The notes under the pieces are model-generated. The model searched no databases and was not told the DNA's origin. It was given only the letters and a program-made list of their open reading frames with translations. Position numbers and translations under genes: made by a program. DNA of 64,000 nt from contig NZ_CP073104.1 of assembly GCF_018138145.1 (NCBI RefSeq), positions 2,666,001-2,730,000 of the forward strand, written 5' to 3'. Numbering within the stretch: the first letter of the stretch is position 1; every line of letters starts with the position of its first letter. Below are positions 52,134-60,168 of the stretch, one piece after another. Origin of the DNA: Pseudomonas sp. SCA2728.1_7 (GTDB lineage: Bacteria > Pseudomonadota > Gammaproteobacteria > Pseudomonadales > Pseudomonadaceae).

Positions 52134-53141
52134 TTACCAGGCCACGCCAAATCCTGCGGTGTAGCGGGTCTTGTTCAGATCCGCATCGTTGGTTCCGCTG
52201 ATGATGTCGCGCTCGGCCTTGAGGTTGAGCGACGCCCAGTCGGTGACTTTGTAACGCAGCCCCAACTCAGCATCCAGCGCGTAATCGGCAACACCCGACA
52301 GCGGCTTGCCTACTTCACCGTTGGTGAAGAATTCGACCTTCTTGCCAATCAGGTATCGGTTGTAATCCCACTTCATCGCAACGGAATAGAAGTTGTCCTT
52401 GCTGCCATCGCGATACTCGTAATCGGTGCGGTTAAGCAGCGAGCCCAGCGAGAACGCACCCAACTCGTCATCCCAGAACTGATAGCCAGGACCGGTACCG
52501 ACCACGCGCTGGCGCGCCAGCTCTTCGATGTGATCACGCTTGTAGTTCAAGCGACCCTGCCAGAACCATTGATCCGTCAGGAAGCGGTCGAGTGCGTATT
52601 CAGCGCGCCAGTTGTCAGTGGTGGTTTCGTCGTCCTGCACTTCGCGGTTGTATTCACCTTCGGCGGTGTGGCGCCAGCGCCCATGACGCGCCGAGGTCTT
52701 GAAACCGACATCGTAGTCATCGGTATCCTTCTCGGCGCGCTGATAGTCCAACGCCAGGTCGACATTGCCCTTCCACACCAGATCCTCGACCACCGGTTTC
52801 GGCTTGAGAATCTGCTGAATGCTCGCCAGCTCGACGGTTTTCGGCGCTTCACCGTTGGCCAGGGTGACTTTGCCATCTTCGGCGGCGGTCAGCGACTTGG
52901 ACACTTCACCGCTGTAGGCATCCTGCTTGACCAGCAAGTGCTGATCACTGTCCAGAGTCTTGACCTCTTTCCAGTCAATGGTGACCGCACCGGCGTACTT
53001 GGTCTGGATCAACAGCTTGCCGCCATCGAACACGGTGATGGTGCCGCTCAACTTGTCACCGTTCTTCAACCAGACAGTGTCGGCAAGCAGGGGCGTAGAC
53101 GCACTGAAAACAGCAAGGCACAGCAAGGATCTGGACAACAT
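52134..53141 (-). CDS. DUF481 family outer-membrane protein
   Basis: 335-residue exported protein. The signal peptide (LLCLAVFSASTPLLADT) is followed by a ~100-residue SH3-like periplasmic-type region (VWLKNGDKLSGTITVFDGGKLLIQTKYAG), then a DUF481 beta-barrel of alternating aromatic strands (GNVDLALDYQRAEKDTDDYDV, WFWQGRLNYKRDHIEELARQR) ending in the C-terminal aromatic GFGVAW expected for outer-membrane barrels. Function unknown; related to YdiY. Confidence 0.9.
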   Translation of the reverse strand: MLSRSLLCLAVFSASTPLLADTVWLKNGDKLSGTITVFDGGKLLIQTKYAGAVTIDWKEVKTLDSDQHLLVKQDAYSGEVSKSLTAAEDGKVTLANGEAPKTVELASIQQILKPKPVVEDLVWKGNVDLALDYQRAEKDTDDYDVGFKTSARHGRWRHTAEGEYNREVQDDETTTDNWRAEYALDRFLTDQWFWQGRLNYKRDHIEELARQRVVGTGPGYQFWDDELGAFSLGSLLNRTDYEYRDGSKDNFYSVAMKWDYNRYLIGKKVEFFTNGEVGKPLSGVADYALDAELGLRYKVTDWASLNLKAERDIISGTNDADLNKTRYTAGFGVAW

Positions 53142-53305
53142 AAGCGAATCTAAGGCTCAAGTTTGCGAAAAAGGTCGGCATTATCCGTAGGAATAAGACC
53201 CTGACAAGGACTGACCGGACTATTTCTGATGAGTTCATTTCTCAACTGCGCGATCACCGATTACTCTGCAAGCCATCAAACTGATCATGCTCAGGAACCG
53301 CGTAC

Positions 53306-53659
53306 GTGAAAGACCCGCTCGACAGCGTTGAAAACGATGCGCAAATCCGACGCACGGCGCTCTACTCAACGCTCGCCCAAGTGCCCGAAGGCAAAGTCGT
53401 CAGCTATGGTCAGTTAGCCGAGCTGGCCGGGTTGGGGCGCGCCGCCCGTTGGGTCGGCCGCACCTTGAGTCAGTTACCCGGCGATACCAAGCTGCCTTGG
53501 CACCGCGTGCTGGGCGCCGGCGGTCGGATCAGCCTGCCGGTGGGCAGCCCATCGGGCGATGAACAACGGGCCCGATTGCGCATGGAAGGCATCACCGTCC
53601 TGAACAATCGTGTGGATATTCAGCGCCATGGCTGGCGTCCGGTAGAGCACAGCGGTTAG
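53306..53659 (+). CDS. Alkyltransferase-like protein (ATL), MGMT family
   Basis: 117-residue homologue of the O6-alkylguanine-DNA alkyltransferase C-terminal domain. The helix-turn-helix and arginine-finger region is GKVVSYGQLAELAGLGRAARWVGRTLSQLP. The active-site motif, normally PCHRV, reads PWHRVLGAGGRIS, so the acceptor Cys is Trp. ATL proteins bind O6-alkylguanine lesions without repairing them and hand them to nucleotide excision repair. GTG start, chosen for reading frame and length. Confidence 0.9.
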   Translation: MKDPLDSVENDAQIRRTALYSTLAQVPEGKVVSYGQLAELAGLGRAARWVGRTLSQLPGDTKLPWHRVLGAGGRISLPVGSPSGDEQRARLRMEGITVLNNRVDIQRHGWRPVEHSG

Positions 53660-53702
53660 AGTGCGCGCTTTGTTTCCGCAATCTTGAGGCAGACTTCAGC
53701 CC

Positions 53703-55262
53703 ATGCCCCGTAAAACCTGGCGCGCCGCGCTAGCCGCTTATGCCAGTCCTTCGACGCTCGTGCTGTTGTTGCTCGGTTTCGCCGCCGGCCTGCCGTACAT
53801 GCTGGTGTTCTCAACGCTTTCCGTCTGGCTGCGTGAAGCCGGTGTCGCCCGTGAAACCATCGGCTACGCCAGCCTGATCGGCCTGGCCTATGCGTTCAAA
53901 TGGGTCTGGTCACCTTTGCTCGACCAATGGCGTCTGCCGTTGCTGGGCAAACTCGGCCGTCGCCGTTCGTGGCTGGTGCTCTCGCAAGCCTTGGTGATTC
54001 TCGGCCTGATCGGCATGGGTTTCTGCGATCCGCAGAAACATCTGTCCTGGCTGATCGCCATTGCAGTCGTCGTCGCTTTCGCCTCCGCCACTCAAGATAT
54101 CGCGGTGGATGCCTATCGCCTGGAAATCGCCGAAGACAATCGCCAGGCCGCCCTCGCCGCCAGTTACATGTCGGGTTATCGCGTGGCTGCACTGCTGGCG
54201 ACTGCCGGTGCCTTGTTTTTCGCTGAGGGCTTTGGCTCCACGGGCTTCAACTATCAGCACTCGGCCTGGGCCGGCACTTACGCACTGTTCGGCGCTCTGA
54301 TGATTCCCGCGCTGCTGACCACGCTGTTCATGCGCGAGCCGCCAGTGCCACTGCGTACACAGTTGCAGGCCGGGCGCTACACCTTTATGCATCAACTGAT
54401 GTCGGTGTTTGTGCTGATTGTCTTGCTGGTCTCGGTACCGGCGATGTTCACCCAGCTCTACAACACTGATTTCGCCAGCGTGCTGTTCGGCGGCATGAGC
54501 CCGCTCGACCTGCTGCTCGAAGATCGTGCCTTCCTGCGCGCGATTCTCTATACGCTGCTGACCGGTCTGTGTCTGTCGACCATGGGCCGTCGCGGCCTCG
54601 CACCGGTGCTGACCCCGGTCAATGACTTCATCCTGCGTTATCGCTGGCAGGCGTTTCTGTTACTGGGTCTGATCGCCACCTATCGGATGTCGGACACGGT
54701 AATGGGCGTCATGGCCAACGTGTTCTACATCGACCAGGGTTTCACCAAGGATCAGATTGCCAGCGTCAGCAAGATTTTCGGCTTGATCATGACGCTGGTT
54801 GGCGCCGGTATGGGCGGCCTGCTGATCGTGCGTTTTGGCATTCTGCCGATTTTGTTCATTGGCGGCGTCGCTTCCGCAGCCACCAACCTGCTGTTCGTGA
54901 TGCTCGCTGACATGGGCCCGAACCTGCAGATGCTGGTGGTGACCATTTCCCTCGACAACTTCAGCTCGGGCCTGGCGACGTCGGCATTCGTTGCTTACCT
55001 GTCGAGCCTGACCAACCTGAAGTTCTCAGCCACCCAATACGCTTTGCTCAGCTCGATCATGCTGCTGTTGCCGCGCCTGATGGGCGGCTATTCCGGGGTC
55101 TTGGTCGAGAAGTTTGGCTATCACAGCTTCTTCCTGATCACCGCCCTGCTCGGCGTGCCGACGCTGGTGTTGATCGCCCTGCACTGGTTTCAGGAAAGCC
55201 GCCGCGAAGGCCCGACGCCAACGCCCGAGCCTGTGCCGACGCCGGTCGCAGAAGAATCGTAA
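53703..55262 (+). CDS. ampG: AmpG-family muropeptide permease
   Basis: 519-residue major facilitator membrane protein with twelve to fourteen hydrophobic spans that imports anhydro-muropeptides for cell-wall recycling and, indirectly, ampC regulation. The N-terminal region LLLLGFAAGLPYMLVFSTLSVWLREAGV and AYAFKWVWSPLLDQWRLP, plus FASATQDIAVDAYRLE, are diagnostic of the family. The C-terminal tail is Pro-rich and acidic. It is shorter than the P. aeruginosa AmpG of about 594 residues that I recall, with the difference probably in the tail. Confidence 0.87.
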   Translation: MPRKTWRAALAAYASPSTLVLLLLGFAAGLPYMLVFSTLSVWLREAGVARETIGYASLIGLAYAFKWVWSPLLDQWRLPLLGKLGRRRSWLVLSQALVILGLIGMGFCDPQKHLSWLIAIAVVVAFASATQDIAVDAYRLEIAEDNRQAALAASYMSGYRVAALLATAGALFFAEGFGSTGFNYQHSAWAGTYALFGALMIPALLTTLFMREPPVPLRTQLQAGRYTFMHQLMSVFVLIVLLVSVPAMFTQLYNTDFASVLFGGMSPLDLLLEDRAFLRAILYTLLTGLCLSTMGRRGLAPVLTPVNDFILRYRWQAFLLLGLIATYRMSDTVMGVMANVFYIDQGFTKDQIASVSKIFGLIMTLVGAGMGGLLIVRFGILPILFIGGVASAATNLLFVMLADMGPNLQMLVVTISLDNFSSGLATSAFVAYLSSLTNLKFSATQYALLSSIMLLLPRLMGGYSGVLVEKFGYHSFFLITALLGVPTLVLIALHWFQESRREGPTPTPEPVPTPVAEES

Positions 55263-55274
55263 GACGTTTCGGCA

Positions 55275-55296
55275 ACGGCGGGAGGAATCCCGCCGT
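55275..55296 (+). terminator. Hairpin after ampG
   Basis: ACGGCGGGA-GGAA-TCCCGCCGT stem 12 bp after the ampG stop. It has no T-run, so terminator function is uncertain. Confidence 0.45.
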
Positions 55297-55391
55297 CGTG
55301 CCTCCCCACTGACCTCACGCCTGTACGTCGGCAAAACTCGCCGGTACACTGCGGAGTCATTTCCAGTCATAGCAACCGACAACGGCCAACC

Positions 55392-57107
55392 ATGCGCACC
55401 AGTCAATTTTTGCTCGCCACACAGAAAGAAACGCCTTCCGACGCGGTCGTGATCAGCCACCAGCTGATGCTGCGCGCCGGCATGATCCGCAAACTCGCCT
55501 CGGGCCTGTACACCTGGCTGCCCATGGGCCTGCGAGTCATGCGCAAGGTTGAAGCCATCGTTCGTGAAGAAATGAACGCTGCCGGCTCTCTGGAAGTGTT
55601 GATGCCGAGCACCCAACCGGCCGAGCTGTGGCAGGAATCGGGGCGCTGGGAAGAATACGGCCCTGAGCTGCTGCGCATCAAAGACCGCCACGGTCGCGAC
55701 TTCTGTGCGGGCCCGACCCATGAAGAAGTGATCACTGATCTGATGCGCAACGAGTTGAGCAGCTACAAACAGCTGCCGATCAACCTGTACCAGATCCAGA
55801 CCAAGTTCCGTGACGAAATCCGCCCACGCTTCGGTTTGATGCGCGGCCGCGAATTCATCATGAAGGACTCGTACTCCTTCCACGCTGATCAGGCGTCGTT
55901 GCAGATCACCTACGACCGTATGCATGAAGCGTACTGCAACATCTTCACGCGCCTGGGTCTGAAATTCCGTCCGGTGGAAGCCGACAACGGTTCGATCGGT
56001 GGCGCTGGTTCGCACGAATTCCACGTACTGGCCGAGTCCGGCGAAGACGACATCGTCTTCAGCAACGGTTCCGACTACGCAGCGAACATCGAAAAAGCCG
56101 AAGCCGTGCCACGCGAAACTTCGCGCGCTGCTGCGACCGAAGAGCTGCGCCTGGTCGATACACCAGACACCAAAACCATCGCGGCGCTGGTGGAGAAATT
56201 CAATCTGCCGATTGAAAAGACCATCAAGACCCTGATCGTGCGCGCCGAAGAAGAAGGCAAGCTGATCGCGCTGGTGATTCGTGGCGACCACGAACTCAAC
56301 GAAATCAAGGCTGCCCAGCAACCAGGCGTGGCCAGCCCGCTGGTCATGGCCACCGACGCCGAACTGCGTGACGCCATCGGCGCCGGCGCCGGTTCGCTCG
56401 GCCCGCTGAACCTGCCGCTGCCAATCATCATCGACCGCTCGGTCGAGCTGATGAGCGACTTCGGTATCGGCGCGAACATCGACGACAAGCACTACTTCGG
56501 CGTGAACTGGGAGCGTGACCTGCCCGTTCCGACCGTGGCTGACCTGCGTAACGTGGTCGCCGGTGACCCAAGCCCGGACGGCAAAGGCACGCTGGAAATC
56601 AAGCGCGGCATCGAAGTCGGGCACATCTTCCAGTTGGGCAACAAGTACAGCAAGGCGATGAAGTGCGAAGTGCTGGGCGAGAACGGCAAGCCAGTCACCC
56701 TGGAAATGGGTTGCTACGGCATCGGCGTGTCCCGCGTGGTGGCTGCGGCCATCGAGCAGAACAACGACGAAAACGGCATCATCTGGAGCGACACCCTGGC
56801 GCCGTTCCAGATCGCTCTGGTACCGCTGCGCTATGAAACCGAGCAGGTCCGCGAAGCCACCGACAAGCTGTACGCCGAACTGACGGCGGCCGGCTTCGAA
56901 GTGCTGCTGGACGATCGCGACAAGAAAACCAGCCCGGGCATCAAGTTCGCGGACATGGAGCTGATCGGCATTCCTCACCGGATCGTGGTCAGCGACCGCG
57001 GCCTCGCCGAAGGCAACCTGGAATACAAGAGCCGTACCGAAGGCGAAGCGCAAGCATTGCCGGTGGCCGACGTATTGTCCTTCCTGCAGGCCCGTATCCG
57101 CCGCTGA
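55392..57107 (+). CDS. proS: Prolyl-tRNA synthetase
   Basis: 571-residue class II synthetase of the bacterial type, which charges tRNA-Pro. Motif 1 region is [22 protein letters not shown], motif 2 [23 protein letters not shown], and motif 3 is in [17 protein letters not shown]. The large editing (INS) domain at about 225-405, which removes mischarged alanine, is present ([29 protein letters not shown]). The C-terminal anticodon-binding domain ends at 571. It is followed 17 bp later by a lipoprotein gene. Confidence 0.97.
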   Translation: MRTSQFLLATQKETPSDAVVISHQLMLRAGMIRKLASGLYTWLPMGLRVMRKVEAIVREEMNAAGSLEVLMPSTQPAELWQESGRWEEYGPELLRIKDRHGRDFCAGPTHEEVITDLMRNELSSYKQLPINLYQIQTKFRDEIRPRFGLMRGREFIMKDSYSFHADQASLQITYDRMHEAYCNIFTRLGLKFRPVEADNGSIGGAGSHEFHVLAESGEDDIVFSNGSDYAANIEKAEAVPRETSRAAATEELRLVDTPDTKTIAALVEKFNLPIEKTIKTLIVRAEEEGKLIALVIRGDHELNEIKAAQQPGVASPLVMATDAELRDAIGAGAGSLGPLNLPLPIIIDRSVELMSDFGIGANIDDKHYFGVNWERDLPVPTVADLRNVVAGDPSPDGKGTLEIKRGIEVGHIFQLGNKYSKAMKCEVLGENGKPVTLEMGCYGIGVSRVVAAAIEQNNDENGIIWSDTLAPFQIALVPLRYETEQVREATDKLYAELTAAGFEVLLDDRDKKTSPGIKFADMELIGIPHRIVVSDRGLAEGNLEYKSRTEGEAQALPVADVLSFLQARIRR

Positions 57108-57124
57108 AACCAGATAGAGACGTC

Positions 57125-58078
57125 ATGTTCAAGCGAAACACCTTAGGCCTCGGAGGCACCGCCCTGTGCGGTGCCCTGCTGGTCAGCGGCTGTGCCAATC
57201 ACATGTCACAACGCAGCGAGCACGAAGAGCGGGTCGAGCGAAAGTTGCTCGACCATAGCCTGCAGATTGATGTCGGTGAGCCTAAGGAGCTAGAGCTGCC
57301 GCAGCGACGCGTGAAGATCAACGAACAGAAGACTTTCGAAGTCACCGAGTTCGAAGTGACGCGTCGCTACGATCGCTACACGCCCTATCAGCCTTGGCGG
57401 GAGGTCTACGAGATTCCGCTGGGCGCGGTGGCCGTAGTCGGTGGCGTCGGCGCGAACGTGGTCAACGTGTTTGCCCTCGGCAATTTGCCGGACAGCGTGA
57501 CCAAAGACTGGCTGAGCTACGGTTTTGCCGGGCTCAACCCGTTCATGAACGTGCAGTCCAACGGTCGCGCGCAACAGAACCTCGCCGGTATCGATGAAGT
57601 CCAGCGCGACAAGCGCACGGAGTATTCGAGCCTGCCATGGAGCGAGCGCCCGGTGCAGGTCAAGGCTGGCAAGCAGACCTTTGACATGACCACCGATCGT
57701 AACGGTGTGCTGCGTCTGAACCTGCTCGACAGCCCGTTTGCCGAAAATGATCTCAATCATGTCGGCAAATTGCAGATCAGTGTCGAAGACGCCAAGGATG
57801 ACGTGCACTCGGACTCATCGCTGATGATCAGCAGTCATCTGCGTGGCAAATTGCTGGAAGCGCACGGGCTGATCTACGACGATCTGGAAGACGACGAAGT
57901 GAGCCAGTGGGTGCATCGGGTCAAACGTCTGTCAGAACTGGGTCTGGAAGAAGAAGCCAGCGAACTGGAACAAAGCCTGATCGAACTGACGCGCAACGAT
58001 CCTGAGTTACAGACTGAGTTTCTCAAGTCGTTGACCAAGGATGCCGGACGATTGGTGGCGGATCCAGGACCGAATTAA
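57125..58078 (+). CDS. Hypothetical lipoprotein downstream of proS
   Basis: 317-residue lipoprotein with lipobox VSGC (Cys near residue 23: LLVSGCANHM). The mature region has a basic beta-rich half with VTRRYDRYTPYQPWREVYE, a Gly/Val hydrophobic stretch (AVAVVGGVGANVVNVFALG) that could be membrane-associated, and an acidic helical C-terminal ~100 residues (DDLEDDEVSQWVHRVKRL). I recognise no domain. A similar gene follows proS in other pseudomonads, as far as I recall. Closely linked to proS (17 bp). Confidence 0.75.
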   Translation: MFKRNTLGLGGTALCGALLVSGCANHMSQRSEHEERVERKLLDHSLQIDVGEPKELELPQRRVKINEQKTFEVTEFEVTRRYDRYTPYQPWREVYEIPLGAVAVVGGVGANVVNVFALGNLPDSVTKDWLSYGFAGLNPFMNVQSNGRAQQNLAGIDEVQRDKRTEYSSLPWSERPVQVKAGKQTFDMTTDRNGVLRLNLLDSPFAENDLNHVGKLQISVEDAKDDVHSDSSLMISSHLRGKLLEAHGLIYDDLEDDEVSQWVHRVKRLSELGLEEEASELEQSLIELTRNDPELQTEFLKSLTKDAGRLVADPGPN

Positions 58079-58083
58079 AGCCA

Positions 58084-58148
58084 ATCGCGAGCAGGCTCAC
58101 TCCTACATTGGAACGCATTTCAATGTAGGAGCGAGCCTGCTCGCGAAG
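58084..58148. repeat. REP pair between the lipoprotein and dinB
   Basis: Inverted REP arms CGCGAGCAGGCTCACTCCTA and TAGGAGCGAGCCTGCTCGCG, with a further short inner inverted repeat (ACATTG/CAATGT), between convergent genes. Confidence 0.9.
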
Positions 58149-58171
58149 AGGCCCTGACAGACACCGCAAAT

Positions 58172-59233
58172 CTACCGCTCGAACAACTCCATCTGCTCAA
58201 ACCCGCCGCGCAAGTCCTCCAGCCTTACCCCAACCCCCAACAACCGCACCGGTTTCCCGCCGCGATTGAACGCCTGTGTCAGCATCAACTGATAACTGCC
58301 CAGATCCCGCCCTGCCCCGGCCTGCTCCAGCGTCGTCTGGGTAAAGTCATGAAACTTCACTTTGACGAACGGCTTGCCCGGCCGATAGCTGCTGTCGATC
58401 CGCGCCATACGGGTTTTCAGGGTTTCCAGCAGCTCTGGCAGTTTGTCGAGGCAGCTGCGCAGGTCCGGCAGATCGACGTCGTAAGTATTTTCCACACTGA
58501 TTGACTGACGCCGACTGTCGTTGTGCACCAACCGGTCATCGATCCCACGGGCGAGGCTCCACAGTCGCTCGCCAAAGCTGCCGAATTCACGCACCAGGGC
58601 CAATTTGTCCCACTCGCGCAATTGTGAGCAATCGACGATGCCGAGCTTGCCGAGCTTGTCGGCGGTGACCTTGCCGACGCCGTGCAACTTGCTCACCGGC
58701 AAACCGCTGACGAAGTCCTCGACCTGATCCGGCGTGATCACAAACAACCCGTTGGGCTTTTTCCAGTCGCTGGCGATCTTCGCCAGAAACTTGTTCGGCG
58801 CTACGCCAGCGGAAACGGTGATGTGCAATTGATTGGAAACGCGTCGGCGGATGTCCTGGGCGATCCGTGTAGCGCTGCCGCCAAAATGCGCGCTGTCCGA
58901 GACGTCCAGATAGGCCTCATCCAGCGACAACGGCTCGATCAGGTCGGTGTAATCGGCAAAAATCGTATGAATCTCTTTCGAAGCCTCGCGATACGCATCC
59001 ATTCGCGGCTTGACGATGGTCAGGTCCGGACACAGCTTCAAGGCATGCCCCGAGGCCATCGCCGAACGCACGCCATACGCGCGCGCTTCATAGTTGCAGG
59101 TGGCGATCACCCCACGCCGGTCCGCCGAACCGCCCACCGCCAACGGCTTGCCGGCCAGGCGCGGGTCATCGCGCATCTCTATGGCGGCGTAAAAGCAATC
59201 GCAGTCAATGTGGATGATTTTTCGCTGAGTCAT
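58172..59233 (-). CDS. dinB: DNA polymerase IV (Y family)
   Basis: 353-residue Y-family translesion polymerase. Catalytic carboxylates lie in IHIDCDCFYAAIEMRDDP near the N-terminus and in the palm motif LSLDEAYLDVSD. Thumb helix-hairpin-helix region is LHGVGKVTADKLGKLGIV, and the little-finger domain occupies about 240-345. The C-terminus ends FEQMELFER and resembles the beta-clamp-binding tail (Q-M/L-x-L-F). A LexA box lies 50 bp upstream. Confidence 0.96.
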   Translation of the reverse strand: MTQRKIIHIDCDCFYAAIEMRDDPRLAGKPLAVGGSADRRGVIATCNYEARAYGVRSAMASGHALKLCPDLTIVKPRMDAYREASKEIHTIFADYTDLIEPLSLDEAYLDVSDSAHFGGSATRIAQDIRRRVSNQLHITVSAGVAPNKFLAKIASDWKKPNGLFVITPDQVEDFVSGLPVSKLHGVGKVTADKLGKLGIVDCSQLREWDKLALVREFGSFGERLWSLARGIDDRLVHNDSRRQSISVENTYDVDLPDLRSCLDKLPELLETLKTRMARIDSSYRPGKPFVKVKFHDFTQTTLEQAGAGRDLGSYQLMLTQAFNRGGKPVRLLGVGVRLEDLRGGFEQMELFER

Positions 59234-59282
59234 GTCAGAAAAGGGAATGTGGCAAGCCGGACCGGCAGTATCTCACTGACAC

Positions 59283-59298
59283 CTGTATATAGCACCAG
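59283..59298 (-). promoter_or_regulatory. LexA (SOS) box upstream of dinB
   Basis: CTGTATATAGCACCAG fits CTG-N10-CAG with the TATATA core half conserved, 49 bp upstream of the dinB start codon. dinB is a known LexA target in other bacteria. The rest of the gap up to 59472 shows nothing assignable. Confidence 0.78.
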
Positions 59299-59472
59299 TG
59301 GTATGAATCTTCTTTCCAGGCGGTAGGAAATGTCTGTTGAATTTATTTTATCAATCGACGAGAGGCCTCCAATAGAGCTGAAAGCCTTGCTCCACCTGCC
59401 CTGCAGCGCAAAAAACACCCGAGAAAAGACGCTAACCGATTGAACCTCAACAGATTTTATCCAGATTGCGGG

Positions 59473-59500
59473 TTGACACCCCGGCGTTCCTCTGTAGAAT
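59473..59500 (+). promoter_or_regulatory. Sigma-70 promoter of the first initiator tRNA
   Basis: TTGACA (59473-59478), 16-bp spacer, TAGAAT (59495-59500), ending 13 bp before the tRNA 5' end. Confidence 0.9.
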
Positions 59501-59513
59501 GCCGACACACAGA

Positions 59514-59590
<77 letters not shown>

Positions 59591-59596
59591 AACATC

Positions 59597-59628
59597 AAAA
59601 AAGGCTACTCGAAAGAGTGGCCTTTTTT
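59597..59628 (+). terminator. Terminator of tRNA-fMet copy 1
   Basis: AAAAGGC-TACTC-GAAA-GAG(T)-GGCCTTTTTT hairpin with a T-run, starting 6 nt after the CCA end. Confidence 0.92.
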
Positions 59629-59771
59629 GTGCGCGTCTGTTTTGTCGATTTCCTCTTCTTATAAAGAAGCGATCGCCAAACAGGAATTCTTTGCATTTCC
59701 GAAACTTAACTTCCCCCCTGCGACCGTTTGACGCTATTTCACACTTATTTGACCCTTTCCGGGATTAGCGG

Positions 59772-59799
59772 TTGACACCCCGTCGTTCGTCTGTAGAAT
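59772..59799 (+). promoter_or_regulatory. Sigma-70 promoter of the second initiator tRNA
   Basis: TTGACA (59772-59777), 16-bp spacer, TAGAAT (59794-59799); identical layout to the first copy. Confidence 0.9.
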
Positions 59800-59812
59800 G
59801 CCGCCACACAGA

Positions 59813-59889
<77 letters not shown>

Positions 59890-59895
59890 AACATC

Positions 59896-59928
59896 AAAAA
59901 AGGCTACTCGAAAGAGTGGCCTTTTTTG
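59896..59928 (+). terminator. Terminator of tRNA-fMet copy 2
   Basis: Same hairpin and T-run as after copy 1. Between here and mprF (to 60168) I see only a short hairpin (GCGACT/AGTCGC at about 60009-60028) and an AT-rich stretch near 60090-60110 that may hold the mprF promoter. Confidence 0.92.
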
Positions 59929-60168
59929 TATCTGTTGAAAAAGTCCTTTCGCAACAATGATCTGTCACTGTGCAGTGAACCGCTTGGGATCTTCAGAGGT
60001 ACTGACTTGCGACTATGCTTGAGTCGCAGGCAAGACGTCTGCAATCCAGGAACTGCCCTCGCCGATACCCGGTGAGAGGCGTAGTATTTTGTGATTATTT
60101 TTTTCTACAGGGATTGGTAACTTGGCTGGATACCTCCATCCTGTCGCGCACAATCCAAGAGGTGATTG

